Of a stretch of 64,000 nt of DNA, positions 8,172-16,360 are shown piece by piece. The DNA lies in NCBI RefSeq assembly GCF_013820765.1, contig NZ_JABJVM010000017.1, forward strand, positions 1-64,000, written 5' to 3'. The notes under the pieces are model-generated. The model did not search any database. It was not told the DNA's origin and was given only the letters and a program-made list of their open reading frames with translations. Within the stretch, counting starts at the first letter, position 1, and each line of letters opens with the position of its first letter. Source of the DNA: Paenilisteria rustica (GTDB lineage Bacteria; Bacillota; Bacilli; Lactobacillales; Listeriaceae). A program made the translations under genes and the position numbers.

Positions 8172-9190
8172 CCTTCAATCACTTCCGTTTCTATCTCAAG
8201 CTCGCGTAACCGGGTGATTGTGGCATCCACTTGCGATTCCTCACCTTGAATTTGAATATATAAAGTCCCGTACGCCCCATTCTGTGTTTGCGTTAGGTTC
8301 CCGTGTAAAATATTGAGTAACACCTTATTATCTTGCGCTACCTGTGAAATAATCGGCTGCGTCGCTGTGCCGCCAACAAAAAGCAGCTTCACTAGTTTAC
8401 CTTCCGAATAATTTTCGAGCAACATATGAATCAATTCTTCCGTCTCATCCGAATCGGTTACTTGGCGCACAAAGCGTTTTGTCACCGACTCTTTCGGATG
8501 TTGGAATACTTCAATAACATCACCAAGTTCGACCACACGCCCCGCTTCCATGACCGCCACACGATTACAAATTTTGCGAATAACGTGCATTTCGTGTGTA
8601 ATCACGATAATCGTCAAGTTCAGACGGCGATTAATGTCTAGCAATAACTCCAACACTTCATCCGTCGTTTGTGGGTCGAGTGCCGATGTCGCCTCATCAC
8701 ACAGCAATACTTTCGGATTATTAGCAAGCGCCCGAGCAATCCCGACACGCTGCTTCTGACCACCACTTAGCTCAGACGGATACGCATCTTCCTTTCCTTC
8801 CAAGCCAACAAGTCGAATCAACTCATTCACCCGAAAACGTCGCTTCTCACCACGCACTCCCGCAATCTCCAGCGGAAACGCGATATTATCATACACCGTA
8901 CGCGACCAAAGCAAATTAAAATGTTGAAAAATCATCCCGATTTGCTGGCGCGCCTTACGCAATTTACTTCCTCTAATTTGAGAAATAAATAAATCATCCA
9001 CTTCCACCGTGCCCTCTGTCGGCAATTCCAAACCGTTAAACATCCGAATCAGCGTACTTTTCCCAGCGCCAGAATACCCTACGACACCAAAAATTTCACC
9101 ATCCGCGATATCTAAATTAACATCGTCCACTGCTCTCACATTGTTTTTCCGAGTCTTATAATCCTTCGCAACACTTTTAAGCCTTATCAA
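8168..9190 (-). CDS. metN: D-methionine ABC transporter ATPase
   Basis: A 340-residue ATPase with Walker A GYSGAGKST, signature LSGGQKQR, Walker B VLLCDEAT, and a C-terminal NIL/ACT-like domain (about residues 265-340) that in MetN mediates methionine feedback. An ATG at 9271 is in frame but lies beside the riboswitch terminator hairpin, so it cannot be the normal start. The likely start is TTG at 9190-9188, six bases after GGTGGAG, giving MIRLKSVAKDY, which matches the usual MetN N-terminus. It leads the met transporter operon. Confidence 0.9.
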   Translation of the reverse strand: MIRLKSVAKDYKTRKNNVRAVDDVNLDIADGEIFGVVGYSGAGKSTLIRMFNGLELPTEGTVEVDDLFISQIRGSKLRKARQQIGMIFQHFNLLWSRTVYDNIAFPLEIAGVRGEKRRFRVNELIRLVGLEGKEDAYPSELSGGQKQRVGIARALANNPKVLLCDEATSALDPQTTDEVLELLLDINRRLNLTIIVITHEMHVIRKICNRVAVMEAGRVVELGDVIEVFQHPKESVTKRFVRQVTDSDETEELIHMLLENYSEGKLVKLLFVGGTATQPIISQVAQDNKVLLNILHGNLTQTQNGAYGTLYIQIQGEESQVDATITRLRELEIETEVIEG

Positions 9191-9222
9191 AGTAAACTCC
9201 ACCCTTATTCTCTGTCTTAAAC

Positions 9223-9258
9223 AAAAAACCTCTCTTGCTACTTGAGCGAAGAAAGGTG
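9223..9258 (-). terminator. Expression-platform terminator of the met SAM riboswitch
   Basis: In minus-strand reading, ACCTTTCTT pairs with AAGAGAGGT around a 12-base loop and is followed by TTTTTT, upstream of the metN start. Its position after the aptamer is that of an S-box terminator, formed when SAM is bound. Confidence 0.85.
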
Positions 9259-9282
9259 TAATTACATGCATAATTTACGCTT

Positions 9283-9405
9283 TTCTCTCATCTCTCAGAG
9301 TCTTACACTCTGTATGATTTAGCACCTTGCAATGGATAACAATCATTCATCCACTTAGGTTGCTGGGTTTCTTCGGGCATATCCCTCCACCACTCTTGAT
9401 AAGAT
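9283..9405 (-). ncRNA. SAM-I riboswitch (S-box) controlling metNIQ
   Basis: The minus-strand sequence carries the hallmark S-box elements in order: TCTTATCAAGAG, GGTGGAGGGA, GCCCGAAGAAACCC, GGCAACC-type AGCAACCT, a variable P3 stem, GGTGCTAAATC and the closing GAGAGATGAGAGA. The P1 arms pair CTTATCAAGAG with the 3' purine-rich tract. It is followed by a terminator and metN. By family knowledge, high S-adenosylmethionine closes the leader and switches off methionine import. Confidence 0.95.
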
Positions 9406-9445
9406 TATTTTTCGACGCATTTACTTACGCGCCTTGTGTTTATTA

Positions 9446-9475
9446 ATATTACATGTTTTTAGTCGGATTTGTCAA
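9446..9475 (-). promoter_or_regulatory. Sigma-A promoter of the riboswitch-metNIQ operon
   Basis: TTGACA (9470-9475), an 18-base spacer and TAATAT (9446-9451), in minus-strand sense. Initiation would be just upstream of the S-box aptamer. Confidence 0.75.
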
Positions 9476-9490
9476 GATTCAGTCTCCAAT

Positions 9491-10327
9491 TTATTTCGAA
9501 AAGCCGAACTCCATCATTTTTTTAGCATCCTTTGTTCGTCCTGCATCCGACGAACTACCCAACGTAATCGAGATTATCCGCTCGCCATTTTGAACCGCCG
9601 TTCCGATAAGACAGTAACCAGCTTGATCCGTATACCCCGTTTTCAAACCGTCCATCCCACTTACCACATCTTCTTCAAGCGCCCCGTTCGTCGTATGAAT
9701 CGTGTCGCCATTTTTCGTCACATAATCCGTTCGCGATGTCGTATCCAACACTTCCGGAAAATCATGCAACAACCGCTTCGTCAAAATCATCAAATCCGCT
9801 GCTGTTGATACCGACATTTCGCCATTCTTATCCAAACCACTTGCACTGCTAAAATACGTCTTTGTCGACATACCGAACTGTTTCGCCTTCGCATTCATCT
9901 TCTCCGTGAAATGCTCCGCGTCGACCCGTTCCGCTAAAGCCTCAGCCGCATCATTGGCCGACGTAATCAACATCGCTGCAAATAAATCCTCTACCGTATA
10001 ATATTTCGTTCCCGTCTTCGCATAGAGACTCACTGCCTGCGGATCATCCACTCGCTCAAGCTTCAACATCTCATCCCAAGAAAGGGCCTTCGTATGTATC
10101 GCCTCTAAAACTAAATAAGTCGTCATTAATTTCGTTATACTGGCAATCGGAACCGCACGATTCACATCTTTTGCAAAAAGCTCCTTCTCCTGCTTCGTAT
10201 TTATAACCAGTACACTACTAGCCTCAATCGATGGCGTTGCACGAATATCTTTTCCCATTAAAACAAAAACTAATATAGCAACTATCGTCAAACAAGCGAG
10301 AATTAAAATCAATGTCTGTTTTTTCAT
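9491..10327 (-). CDS. Small D-alanyl-D-alanine carboxypeptidase (peptidase S11)
   Basis: A 278-residue penicillin-binding protein of the DacA/PBP5 class with all three active-site motifs: SITK (S63, K66), SAN (S123-N125) and KTG (K229-G231). An N-terminal hydrophobic segment (residues 5-24) serves as signal or anchor. It is shorter than PBP5 and has no C-terminal beta domain or amphipathic anchor, like the small Listeria carboxypeptidase Lmo2812. It trims the terminal D-Ala of peptidoglycan stem peptides outside the membrane. It lies downstream of, and in the same direction as, the CesRK-like pair, but behind a 148-base gap, so it is probably a separate unit. Confidence 0.88.
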   Translation of the reverse strand: MKKQTLILILACLTIVAILVFVLMGKDIRATPSIEASSVLVINTKQEKELFAKDVNRAVPIASITKLMTTYLVLEAIHTKALSWDEMLKLERVDDPQAVSLYAKTGTKYYTVEDLFAAMLITSANDAAEALAERVDAEHFTEKMNAKAKQFGMSTKTYFSSASGLDKNGEMSVSTAADLMILTKRLLHDFPEVLDTTSRTDYVTKNGDTIHTTNGALEEDVVSGMDGLKTGYTDQAGYCLIGTAVQNGERIISITLGSSSDAGRTKDAKKMMEFGFSK

Positions 10328-10400
10328 AATTTCCCCTCCTTGCCTACATCTTATCTAAAAATGATAAAATGGAGAGTAAGAAATTAGAAAGAAAAGCTTA

Positions 10401-10458
10401 AGATTCAGCGCGTAATCTAACAGTTCCGTAAGAAAACGAGTCGTTACACACTGAATCT
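10401..10458. repeat. Short imperfect inverted repeat between the kinase gene and the carboxypeptidase gene
   Basis: AGATTCAG (10401-10408) and CTGAATCT (10451-10458) are perfect arms with a further GTAA/TTAC pairing inside. There is no T-run. The ATTCAGCG edge recalls the terminal repeat of the larger element at 42374, but the inside does not match, so membership is unproven. Confidence 0.4.
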
Positions 10459-10475
10459 AGAGTACAAACCTGTCA

Positions 10476-11618
10476 CTAGCCCTCGCTGATCGGCAATTGC
10501 ACTGTAAATGTGGTTTTTCCTTTTTTACTTGTAGCGAAAACATGCCCGCCATGACGCTCAACAATGGACTTAGCAATCGCTAAACCAAGCCCAGTTCCCG
10601 TAGTCGTCCGATTTTTATCCACTTTATAAAACCGATCAAACAACTGCGGTAAATCACCAGCAGGAATCTCAGCTCCGTAGTTCGAAACCTCAATAATCGC
10701 CACACCAGCTTCTTTTTTAGCGCTAATATCAATTTTCTTCCCAGAGGCACCATACCGAAGCGCATTCGAAAATAAATTCTCAAATAAACGCATAATCTGC
10801 ATACCATCCCCCATGACTTTCAGGTTCTCTACGGCGTACATCTCAACAATGCGAACCTCTTTTTCCGCAGCAGGTCGCTCATATTCTGCAACAAGCTGAC
10901 GTAACAATTCCACCATATCAAGCATATCCTCTTTAATGTGGAATTCCGTACTCTCAAGCCGCGTATAATCAAACAAATCATCAATCAGTTTATGCAGTCG
11001 TTGCGCCTTTCCATACACCAATTCTGTATAATGACGCAATTCCACTTCATCACGATAACGATCCTCATGAATATAACTCAAATAACCCAAAATCGAAGTA
11101 AGCGGTGTACGTAAATCATGCGACACATTCGTAATCAAGTCGTTTTTGGCCTGTTGCGCCTCCTGCTCCTGCTTGATAAGTTCCGCCTGATGCCCCCGCA
11201 TTTTCTCGATGCTCTCCTCCAACTGCACAATCTCCGGAATCAAACTCTCCTGCTCCATCGGCTGATCTTGGAGAATCGCATCATTAATCTGCCGCAACTG
11301 TTTTCTAAGTAAATTCTGCTTAAAAAGCCAATAGAAAAAGATGAAAAACACGAGTGCTACACCAGTCATACCGAGATATTTCAACATGATCATCCACGGT
11401 GAATTCAGTAATTTATCATAGCGACCGTAGCCGAATAAATCAATAAAACTCTTCGTCGTTCCAGTCAATACAACCGAATCCTGCGTCACCGAAACGAGCC
11501 ACAGACCAATACTCCGCAATGTCACAAAACCCGCGAACCAAGACAGCACTGCTAAAACAATGATTTGCAATGGATGCATTTGCTGCCAAATTCGCCATAT
11601 GAACTGCTTAAACTTCAA
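10476..11618 (-). CDS. Sensor histidine kinase (CesK-like)
   Basis: A 380-residue kinase with two TM segments (about residues 18-43 and 78-98) framing a short 35-residue extracellular loop. A HisKA box, NVSHDLRTPLTSILGY (H167), is followed by a HATPase_c domain with N, G1 and G2 boxes (GTGLGLAIAKSIVE). It overlaps the response-regulator gene by 11 bases. Position next to the thioredoxin-gcvH cluster matches the cell-envelope sensor CesRK of Listeria, which responds to cell-wall antibiotics; this equivalence is inferred from synteny and type. Confidence 0.85.
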   Translation of the reverse strand: MKFKQFIWRIWQQMHPLQIIVLAVLSWFAGFVTLRSIGLWLVSVTQDSVVLTGTTKSFIDLFGYGRYDKLLNSPWMIMLKYLGMTGVALVFFIFFYWLFKQNLLRKQLRQINDAILQDQPMEQESLIPEIVQLEESIEKMRGHQAELIKQEQEAQQAKNDLITNVSHDLRTPLTSILGYLSYIHEDRYRDEVELRHYTELVYGKAQRLHKLIDDLFDYTRLESTEFHIKEDMLDMVELLRQLVAEYERPAAEKEVRIVEMYAVENLKVMGDGMQIMRLFENLFSNALRYGASGKKIDISAKKEAGVAIIEVSNYGAEIPAGDLPQLFDRFYKVDKNRTTTGTGLGLAIAKSIVERHGGHVFATSKKGKTTFTVQLPISEG

Positions 11619-12306
11619 TTTTATAACCTACTCCCCAAATGGTTTTGATCACATTTTCTCCGTCCATCGCATCCTTCAACTTATCGCGCAAATTGCTAAT
11701 ATGCACCATCACGGTCTTACTCGCACCCAGTGCCTTCTCCTGCCAAATCCGTTCAAAAATTAGCTCGGAACTGAAAACACGACCCGGCTCATTCGCCAGC
11801 AAAAATAATATATCAAATTCCGATGTCGTCAAATGCAAATCCTTCTCGTTCACCATCACCGTATGCAGCTCCCGGTCAATCACAATTGGCCCTAAAATCA
11901 GCTGATTGAGCGGCGTACTACCCATACTACCCTGACGCATCAACTGCACCCGTCGTAAAATCGCCTTCACACGTACCGACAACTCCAGCGGGTTAAACGG
12001 CTTCACCATGTAATCATCCGCGCCAGTCAAGAGTCCCATAATTTTATCATTATCCTCCGCCTTCGCGCTCAACATCAAAATCGGCGTCGTAATGCCCTCC
12101 TGACGCATCAAACGGCAAACCTCCAAGCCATCCATTTTTGGCATCATAATATCCAGCACAACCAAATCCAACTGCTCCTTTTGCACCGTTTCCCATACCT
12201 GAGCGCCATCATAAGCATAATGAATCGTGTAGCCCTCATTTTGAAGATATAATTTCACTAAATCCACAATTTCCTTATCATCATCCGCAATTAAAATCGA
12301 TGTCAT
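11608..12306 (-). CDS. OmpR-family response regulator (CesR-like)
   Basis: A 232-residue OmpR/PhoB-type regulator: receiver with phospho-Asp in VVLDIMMPKMDG (near residue 52) and a C-terminal winged helix (about residues 130-230, ending VIKTIWGVGYKIEV). It precedes and overlaps its kinase gene. It probably controls cell-envelope genes, possibly the neighbouring carboxypeptidase. No direct operator could be identified. Confidence 0.87.
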   Translation of the reverse strand: MTSILIADDDKEIVDLVKLYLQNEGYTIHYAYDGAQVWETVQKEQLDLVVLDIMMPKMDGLEVCRLMRQEGITTPILMLSAKAEDNDKIMGLLTGADDYMVKPFNPLELSVRVKAILRRVQLMRQGSMGSTPLNQLILGPIVIDRELHTVMVNEKDLHLTTSEFDILFLLANEPGRVFSSELIFERIWQEKALGASKTVMVHISNLRDKLKDAMDGENVIKTIWGVGYKIEV

Positions 12307-12363
12307 CTTTGCGCCACCTCACTTTTCGTTTCACATACATGTATTGTAACATAAAGACCAGCG

Positions 12364-13239
12364 TTATTTCGTCAAGATTCGTTCCTCTTCCGGTTCCAAA
12401 TGAATCAACACTTGCGCCTTCGCATAAAAATCATAAATCTCCTTTTCAATCACATCACACAGCGAATGCGCCTGCTCGATTGTCTGATTATTCGCCACAA
12501 CCAAATGAAAATCAATATATTCCTGCGCACCAGCACGACGCGACCGAAAATCATGAAACTCAATGAAATCCGCCTGATGCGTCATAATAATCCGCTTAAT
12601 CTCCTCTTCCTCACTCGGCGATAAACGCTTATCCATAAGTGGCGGAAACGACTCCTTCAACAACTTCCAAGCCTCATACATAATGTAAAACGCCGTCAAA
12701 ATCGCAATCACCGGATCAAGCCATAACCAGCCCGTCAAATGAACAAGCAACAAGCTAAACGCAATGCCTAGCGACGTAAACACATCCGTATACAAATGAA
12801 GCGCGTTCGACTTCATCGCCACCGAATTCTCCTTATCCGCCGCCTTCTTAATCACCTTAGAAACCACAATATTCACCGCTGCCCCAAACAACATCACAGC
12901 AATACCAAGCGCCGGAAACCGAATCTCATGCGGATTGAAAAATTTGTTCATCGACTCATAAATAATCCAAATCCCAGCCACAAAAATAAGCAGCGTCTCA
13001 ATCGTCCCAGCGATATTCTCTGCCTTCCCATGCCCATATGGATGATCATCATCTGCCGGCCGGTTCGAAATCCGAATCGAGAAAAACGTAATCACCGACG
13101 CAAACAAATCCATCGACGAATGCACAGCCTCCGAAATAACCGCAACCGATCCCGTCAAAAAACCCACAATAAATTTCAAAATAACGATAACAAAATTACT
13201 TATTACCGATAGAATAGTCAAATTAGAATTACTCATCAC
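12364..13239 (-). CDS. Cation diffusion facilitator family transporter
   Basis: A 291-residue CDF protein with about six TM segments in residues 10-205, metal-site residues in TM2 (HSSMDL) and TM5 (HLYTDVFTSLG), and the DDDHPYGHGKAE loop. A C-terminal cytoplasmic domain rich in His/Asp (HDFRSRRAG, DFHL, HLEP) follows. These proton antiporters export Zn, Mn or Fe. It is a single gene between the Ces-like pair and a decayed toxin locus. Metal specificity cannot be called. Confidence 0.88.
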   Translation of the reverse strand: MMSNSNLTILSVISNFVIVILKFIVGFLTGSVAVISEAVHSSMDLFASVITFFSIRISNRPADDDHPYGHGKAENIAGTIETLLIFVAGIWIIYESMNKFFNPHEIRFPALGIAVMLFGAAVNIVVSKVIKKAADKENSVAMKSNALHLYTDVFTSLGIAFSLLLVHLTGWLWLDPVIAILTAFYIMYEAWKLLKESFPPLMDKRLSPSEEEEIKRIIMTHQADFIEFHDFRSRRAGAQEYIDFHLVVANNQTIEQAHSLCDVIEKEIYDFYAKAQVLIHLEPEEERILTK

Positions 13240-13412
13240 TTACCCCCGTTAACATAAATAACTACCTAAAGTATAGTACCACAACCCTTTCGTGTGGGTC
13301 TATAGCAACCTTTTTTAGGCGACTCATTTCTATATCGGGCACGAAACTTTGTTGGGCTAGCGAAACAATCACACCCGTTCATTCTCGGGTAAAAAAGTAT
13401 TCCGAAACGTAG

Positions 13413-13607
13413 TTAGTAATCCTCGATATAAAAGACCTCTCTAAGCAGAAAGATACTCTTCCACCTCAAAAAAAGCGAGCGCACAGCCCACTTTTTTAAT
13501 ATATCAACATAATAGTCTTTCTCCACAATAGATTCCGATAGCGATCTAGCAGCACTCGTCGCAATGATAAGTTGCTCAAATGTCTCTTTGTCCTCGAATA
13601 AGTGCAT
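13413..13607 (-). pseudogene. Decayed AbiEii-type toxin (nucleotidyltransferase) remnant
   Basis: The ATG at 13607 begins MHLFEDKETFEQLIIATSA with IVEKDYYVDILKK, the hallmark N-terminus of AbiEii/AbiGii toxins. The frame then diverges and stops at residue 64, where a full toxin is about 250-300 residues. In the next frame TTT TTT TGA GGT GGA echoes the expected FKGG catalytic entry motif, so stop and frameshift mutations have destroyed the nucleotidyltransferase. It overlaps the AbiEi-like antitoxin gene by 32 bases, the usual arrangement. Confidence 0.75.
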
Positions 13608-14229
13608 GATATAACCCCGTTTCAATTAATTCTTTCGATGTTTTACTGGGATACTTAGCAATAATTTCAATAATCTCCGCTTCCGATAAAGTCACATCTT
13701 CCAAATAGGATTGAAGTCGCCCTATCATAATTTCCCTCGGTACTTCGCTATAAGAAACCTTGTCTGTCAGCAAATCAAACACTTGTAAGACCTTATAATT
13801 TTCGAATGTGATTGGAGCACGCGGTTTTTTCAAGGTTAACTCCGTATTCTTTAGTGTCACCGTTCTTCTTTTACTCGCATTATTCTCGGTTACGATTTCA
13901 AGCATAGCAGGGACTTGTGTTGTTAACTGCAATTCATTCGCCAATGCAAGCCCTGAAAAATAACCATAACGCTCCGTTTTATCTTGAATATATTTCCTCT
14001 CAATCACGATTCGTTCACTAATTTGCGTGTTCTGTTGCAACATATCGTTCCATTTCGGAAAATAATAAACACCTTCACAAAAACGTACCATTTCCTTCTT
14101 CTCCACTAACCGATTAATATTTCTACGCAAACTATCCGGCTTCACTCCAAAATTCTGCTGGCGTATATTCATCGTCACAATAGGCTCATTATACCCATAC
14201 TCATCCAACAAAAGCTCTCTTATTGCCAT
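13576..14229 (-). CDS. AbiEi-type antitoxin / winged-helix repressor
   Basis: A 217-residue protein with an N-terminal winged helix (residues about 1-60, KPDSLRRNINRLVEKKEMVRF and the GVYYFPK wing) and a C-terminal antitoxin-like region, characteristic of AbiEi antitoxins of type IV systems. These repress their own operon and neutralise AbiEii. The ATG at 14229 follows GGAGGTGG; an upstream extension in frame is unlikely. The cognate toxin is broken, so this appears to be a surviving orphan antitoxin. Confidence 0.78.
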   Translation of the reverse strand: MAIRELLLDEYGYNEPIVTMNIRQQNFGVKPDSLRRNINRLVEKKEMVRFCEGVYYFPKWNDMLQQNTQISERIVIERKYIQDKTERYGYFSGLALANELQLTTQVPAMLEIVTENNASKRRTVTLKNTELTLKKPRAPITFENYKVLQVFDLLTDKVSYSEVPREIMIGRLQSYLEDVTLSEAEIIEIIAKYPSKTSKELIETGLYHALIRGQRDI

Positions 14230-14299
14230 ACTTCCACCTCCGCCCCTCATACTCCACTTCAGTATACAACATCTAACTAAAAAAGTAAAAAATCGAGAC

Positions 14300-14330
14300 A
14301 AAAAAACTCAGAAGCGCTCCGCTCCTAAGT
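14300..14330 (-). terminator. Terminator after the thioredoxin-like gene
   Basis: ACTTAGGAGCG pairs with CGCTTCTGAGT (with G-T pairs), followed by seven T in minus-strand reading. Confidence 0.8.
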
Positions 14331-14333
14331 CCC

Positions 14334-14639
14334 TCACCCCTTCAAAAAATCATACACCTCTATCATATTTCCCATTCGATAACTCGTCTCTGCAATCTCC
14401 CCATCCTTAAAAACAAGCAACACCGGCACATTCGTAATCGCCCAGCGCTCCGCCAATTCGGGTACATAATTCAAATCCATTTTACCAATTGTAAGCTCTG
14501 GTATCGCCTCATGCGCCAAATCCACCAACTTCATCGCCTGTTGACATCCTAGACACATCGGCGTGAAAAAATATACTGCAAAATCTTCCCCAGCATCAAG
14601 CCGCGCCATCAACTGCTGTTTATTCCAAATAGCTACCAA
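14334..14639 (-). CDS. Thioredoxin-like protein (YusE-like)
   Basis: A thioredoxin-fold protein of about 101 residues. The active-site segment is FFTPMCLGCQ, a CxxC variant (C-L-G-C) rather than WCGPC, and the cis-Pro segment is TNVPVLLVF. An in-frame ATG at 14675 falls in the loop of the hairpin after gcvH, so the TTG at 14639, seven bases downstream of GGAGGG, is the likelier start. The gene follows gcvH, as yusE accompanies yusH in Bacillus and as in Listeria. It probably acts as a cytoplasmic disulphide reductase. Confidence 0.8.
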   Translation of the reverse strand: MVAIWNKQQLMARLDAGEDFAVYFFTPMCLGCQQAMKLVDLAHEAIPELTIGKMDLNYVPELAERWAITNVPVLLVFKDGEIAETSYRMGNMIEVYDFLKG

Positions 14640-14660
14640 ATCCAATCCCTCCAAAAGAAG

Positions 14661-14689
14661 AAAACCCTGTCGCATAATGCAAGCAGGGT
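14661..14689 (-). terminator. Hairpin with T-rich tail between gcvH and the thioredoxin-like gene
   Basis: ACCCTGC and ACAGGGT arms (minus-strand sense) are followed by TTTTCTTCTTTT. It may partly terminate gcvH transcripts, lowering expression of the downstream gene. Confidence 0.65.
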
Positions 14690-14705
14690 CCTCTATGTAT
14701 CACTA

Positions 14706-15083
14706 TTAGTCTAACGTTTTCTCGTAATCTTCCGCCGAAAGCAATGCCGCAACTTGAGCCGCGTCCGCATCTTCCACTTTCAACAACCAACCAGCATCAT
14801 ATGGTGCCGAGTTAAGTAGTTCTGGTGCATCTTCTAATTCCTCATTCACAGCAACCACTTTACCAGTGATCGGTGCGTAAAAATCAGATACTGTTTTAAC
14901 GGATTCAATACTTCCAATCGAATCGCCCTGTGTAATCGTATCGCCCACTTCTGGTAACTCAACGAAAACGATGTCGCCTAGTTGATCTTGCGCAAAATCT
15001 GTAATCCCGATAACGAAATTTCCTGCGTCATCTTTCACCCATTCGTGCTCTTCTGAATAACGTAAATCCTTTGGTAAACTCAT
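14706..15083 (-). CDS. gcvH: Glycine cleavage system H protein
   Basis: A 125-residue lipoyl-carrier protein with the lipoylated Lys at residue 63 in [13 protein letters not shown] and the usual [15 protein letters not shown] core. It shuttles the aminomethyl group in glycine cleavage. In Firmicutes it is also the platform from which octanoyl/lipoyl groups are passed to other enzymes. No gcvP or gcvT lies nearby, as in Bacillus and Listeria, where gcvH stands with yusI/yusE-like genes. Confidence 0.95.
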   Translation of the reverse strand: MSLPKDLRYSEEHEWVKDDAGNFVIGITDFAQDQLGDIVFVELPEVGDTITQGDSIGSIESVKTVSDFYAPITGKVVAVNEELEDAPELLNSAPYDAGWLLKVEDADAAQVAALLSAEDYEKTLD

Positions 15084-15111
15084 CTTAAAAAATCCCCCTT
15101 CAAGTCAGTAT

Positions 15112-15465
15112 TTACTTCCAGTTTTCTACAAATTCGCTTTCCTTGAAGCCAAGTGTCACTTTTTTGCCATCTGTAACGATTGGCCTCTTAATTAGTTTAC
15201 CATCTGTAGCTAATAATGTAAACGCTTCATCCTCTGTCATTTGGTCCACTTTATCTTTTAAGCCCATTTCGCGATACAAAATGCCACTTGTATTGAAGAA
15301 ACGGCGAATTCCTAGGTCACTATTTTTAAACCATTTCTGTAATTCCTCTTTTTTCGGTGGTGTTTCAATCATGTCTACTTGATTATAAGCCACATCGTTC
15401 TCATCTAGCCACTGTTTTGCTTTCTTGCATGTCGAACACTTCGGATACCAGTAAAAAGTAATCAT
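15112..15465 (-). CDS. ArsC/Spx-family protein (YusI-like)
   Basis: A 117-residue thioredoxin-fold protein with the redox motif CSTC at residues 10-13 and the RPIVTDG segment typical of the Spx/ArsC superfamily. The gene order (this gene, gcvH, thioredoxin) equals yusI-gcvH-yusE in Bacillus. Whether it is a reductase or a regulator is unknown; it lacks clear arsenate operon context. Confidence 0.85.
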   Translation of the reverse strand: MITFYWYPKCSTCKKAKQWLDENDVAYNQVDMIETPPKKEELQKWFKNSDLGIRRFFNTSGILYREMGLKDKVDQMTEDEAFTLLATDGKLIKRPIVTDGKKVTLGFKESEFVENWK

Positions 15466-15556
15466 ATTTGTTTTTCCCCTCCCAAAATTGTAGTACTTCC
15501 TCTATCATAATGGATTTTGATGACAATAACAAATGGTTCCCTAAAAAATACATAAA

Positions 15557-15597
15557 AAAAATTACCTTATCCGCATAATCCAGACAAGGTAATCTAT
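15557..15597 (-). terminator. Terminator downstream of the frameshifted vanZ-like gene
   Basis: ATTACCTT and AAGGTAAT arms with a 17-base loop, followed by T7 in minus-strand reading. Confidence 0.75.
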
Positions 15598-15673
15598 TCT
15601 AAAATTTCATATTAAAAAAATTCTCGTAACAGATGACTTTTGCAAGTATCTATAACAAGAATCTTTTCATTAT

Positions 15674-16241
15674 TTATTCTATTAATTCATATTTCCTCAA
15701 GATTGACTGCATCGAATTGAAGAGAAGTACGCCTAGAAAAGTTCCGATCGTATTAAAAATTAAGTCATCAATATCAGTAGCTCGATAATTATAACCTAAG
15801 TAAAGCCCTAAGAGCCATTGTCCTAATTCAATCGAAAGGCTTATCAAAAAACCAGTCAACACAACTTTTTTCCAACTAAATTTCTTAACAATTATCGGCA
15901 AAGAAAAACCTAGTGGGACGAATAAGAGTATATTTCCCACTACTTGCCTCAGAAAAATAGCCAACATCATTCCTAAATCTAAATCTTTCATGTCATAAAA
16001 AATTTTTAAAGGTATAAAGTTATGTTCAAGTCCTAGCTTGTCTGCAATCATACTCTCAATTAGATACCGTTGAACTGGCAATGGAAAGAATGTTATAGCA
16101 ACAACACTACTTAGATACATAAAAAAACAGAATCAAATAAAGTAATTTCAATCCAGATATCTTCTTCATAAAAAATAAAATCAAGCAGAAAACGCTAGGG
16201 AAAACAATAATGATGAAAACTGGTGCTACAGATGTAATCAT
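15674..16241 (-). pseudogene. VanZ-family membrane protein, frameshifted in a homopolymer
   Basis: Minus-strand reading from ATG 16241 gives MITSVAPVFIIIVFPSVF and runs into a T7 tract (A7 at 16121-16127 on +), after which it stops. Removing one T joins LILFF to MYLSSVVAITFFPLP in frame and yields a single 188-residue VanZ-like protein with about five TM segments and the conserved ELGQWL and DIDDLIFNTIGT motifs. As read, only the 148-residue C-terminal frame (15674-16120) is open. It could be a pseudogene, a phase-variable gene or a sequencing error. VanZ relatives affect susceptibility to some lipoglycopeptides. Confidence 0.8.
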
Positions 16242-16316
16242 ATTTATATGCTCGCTTTCTATATTATCTACGACTTATACACTAAGTTTGAATAAATTAG
16301 AGCCATACTTCCTAAC

Positions 16317-16354
16317 AAAAAAGTCCTTACTATATTTTATCTAGCAAGGACTTT
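16317..16354 (-). terminator. Terminator after the first rodA-like gene
   Basis: AAGTCCTTGCT and AGTAAGGACTT arms with a T-rich tail in minus-strand reading. Confidence 0.85.
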
Positions 16355-16360
16355 CTTTCA

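Noticed and set aside
9191-9271. N-terminal extension of MetN
   Set aside because: It overlaps the riboswitch terminator and lacks a ribosome site; the TTG at 9190 fits the family start.
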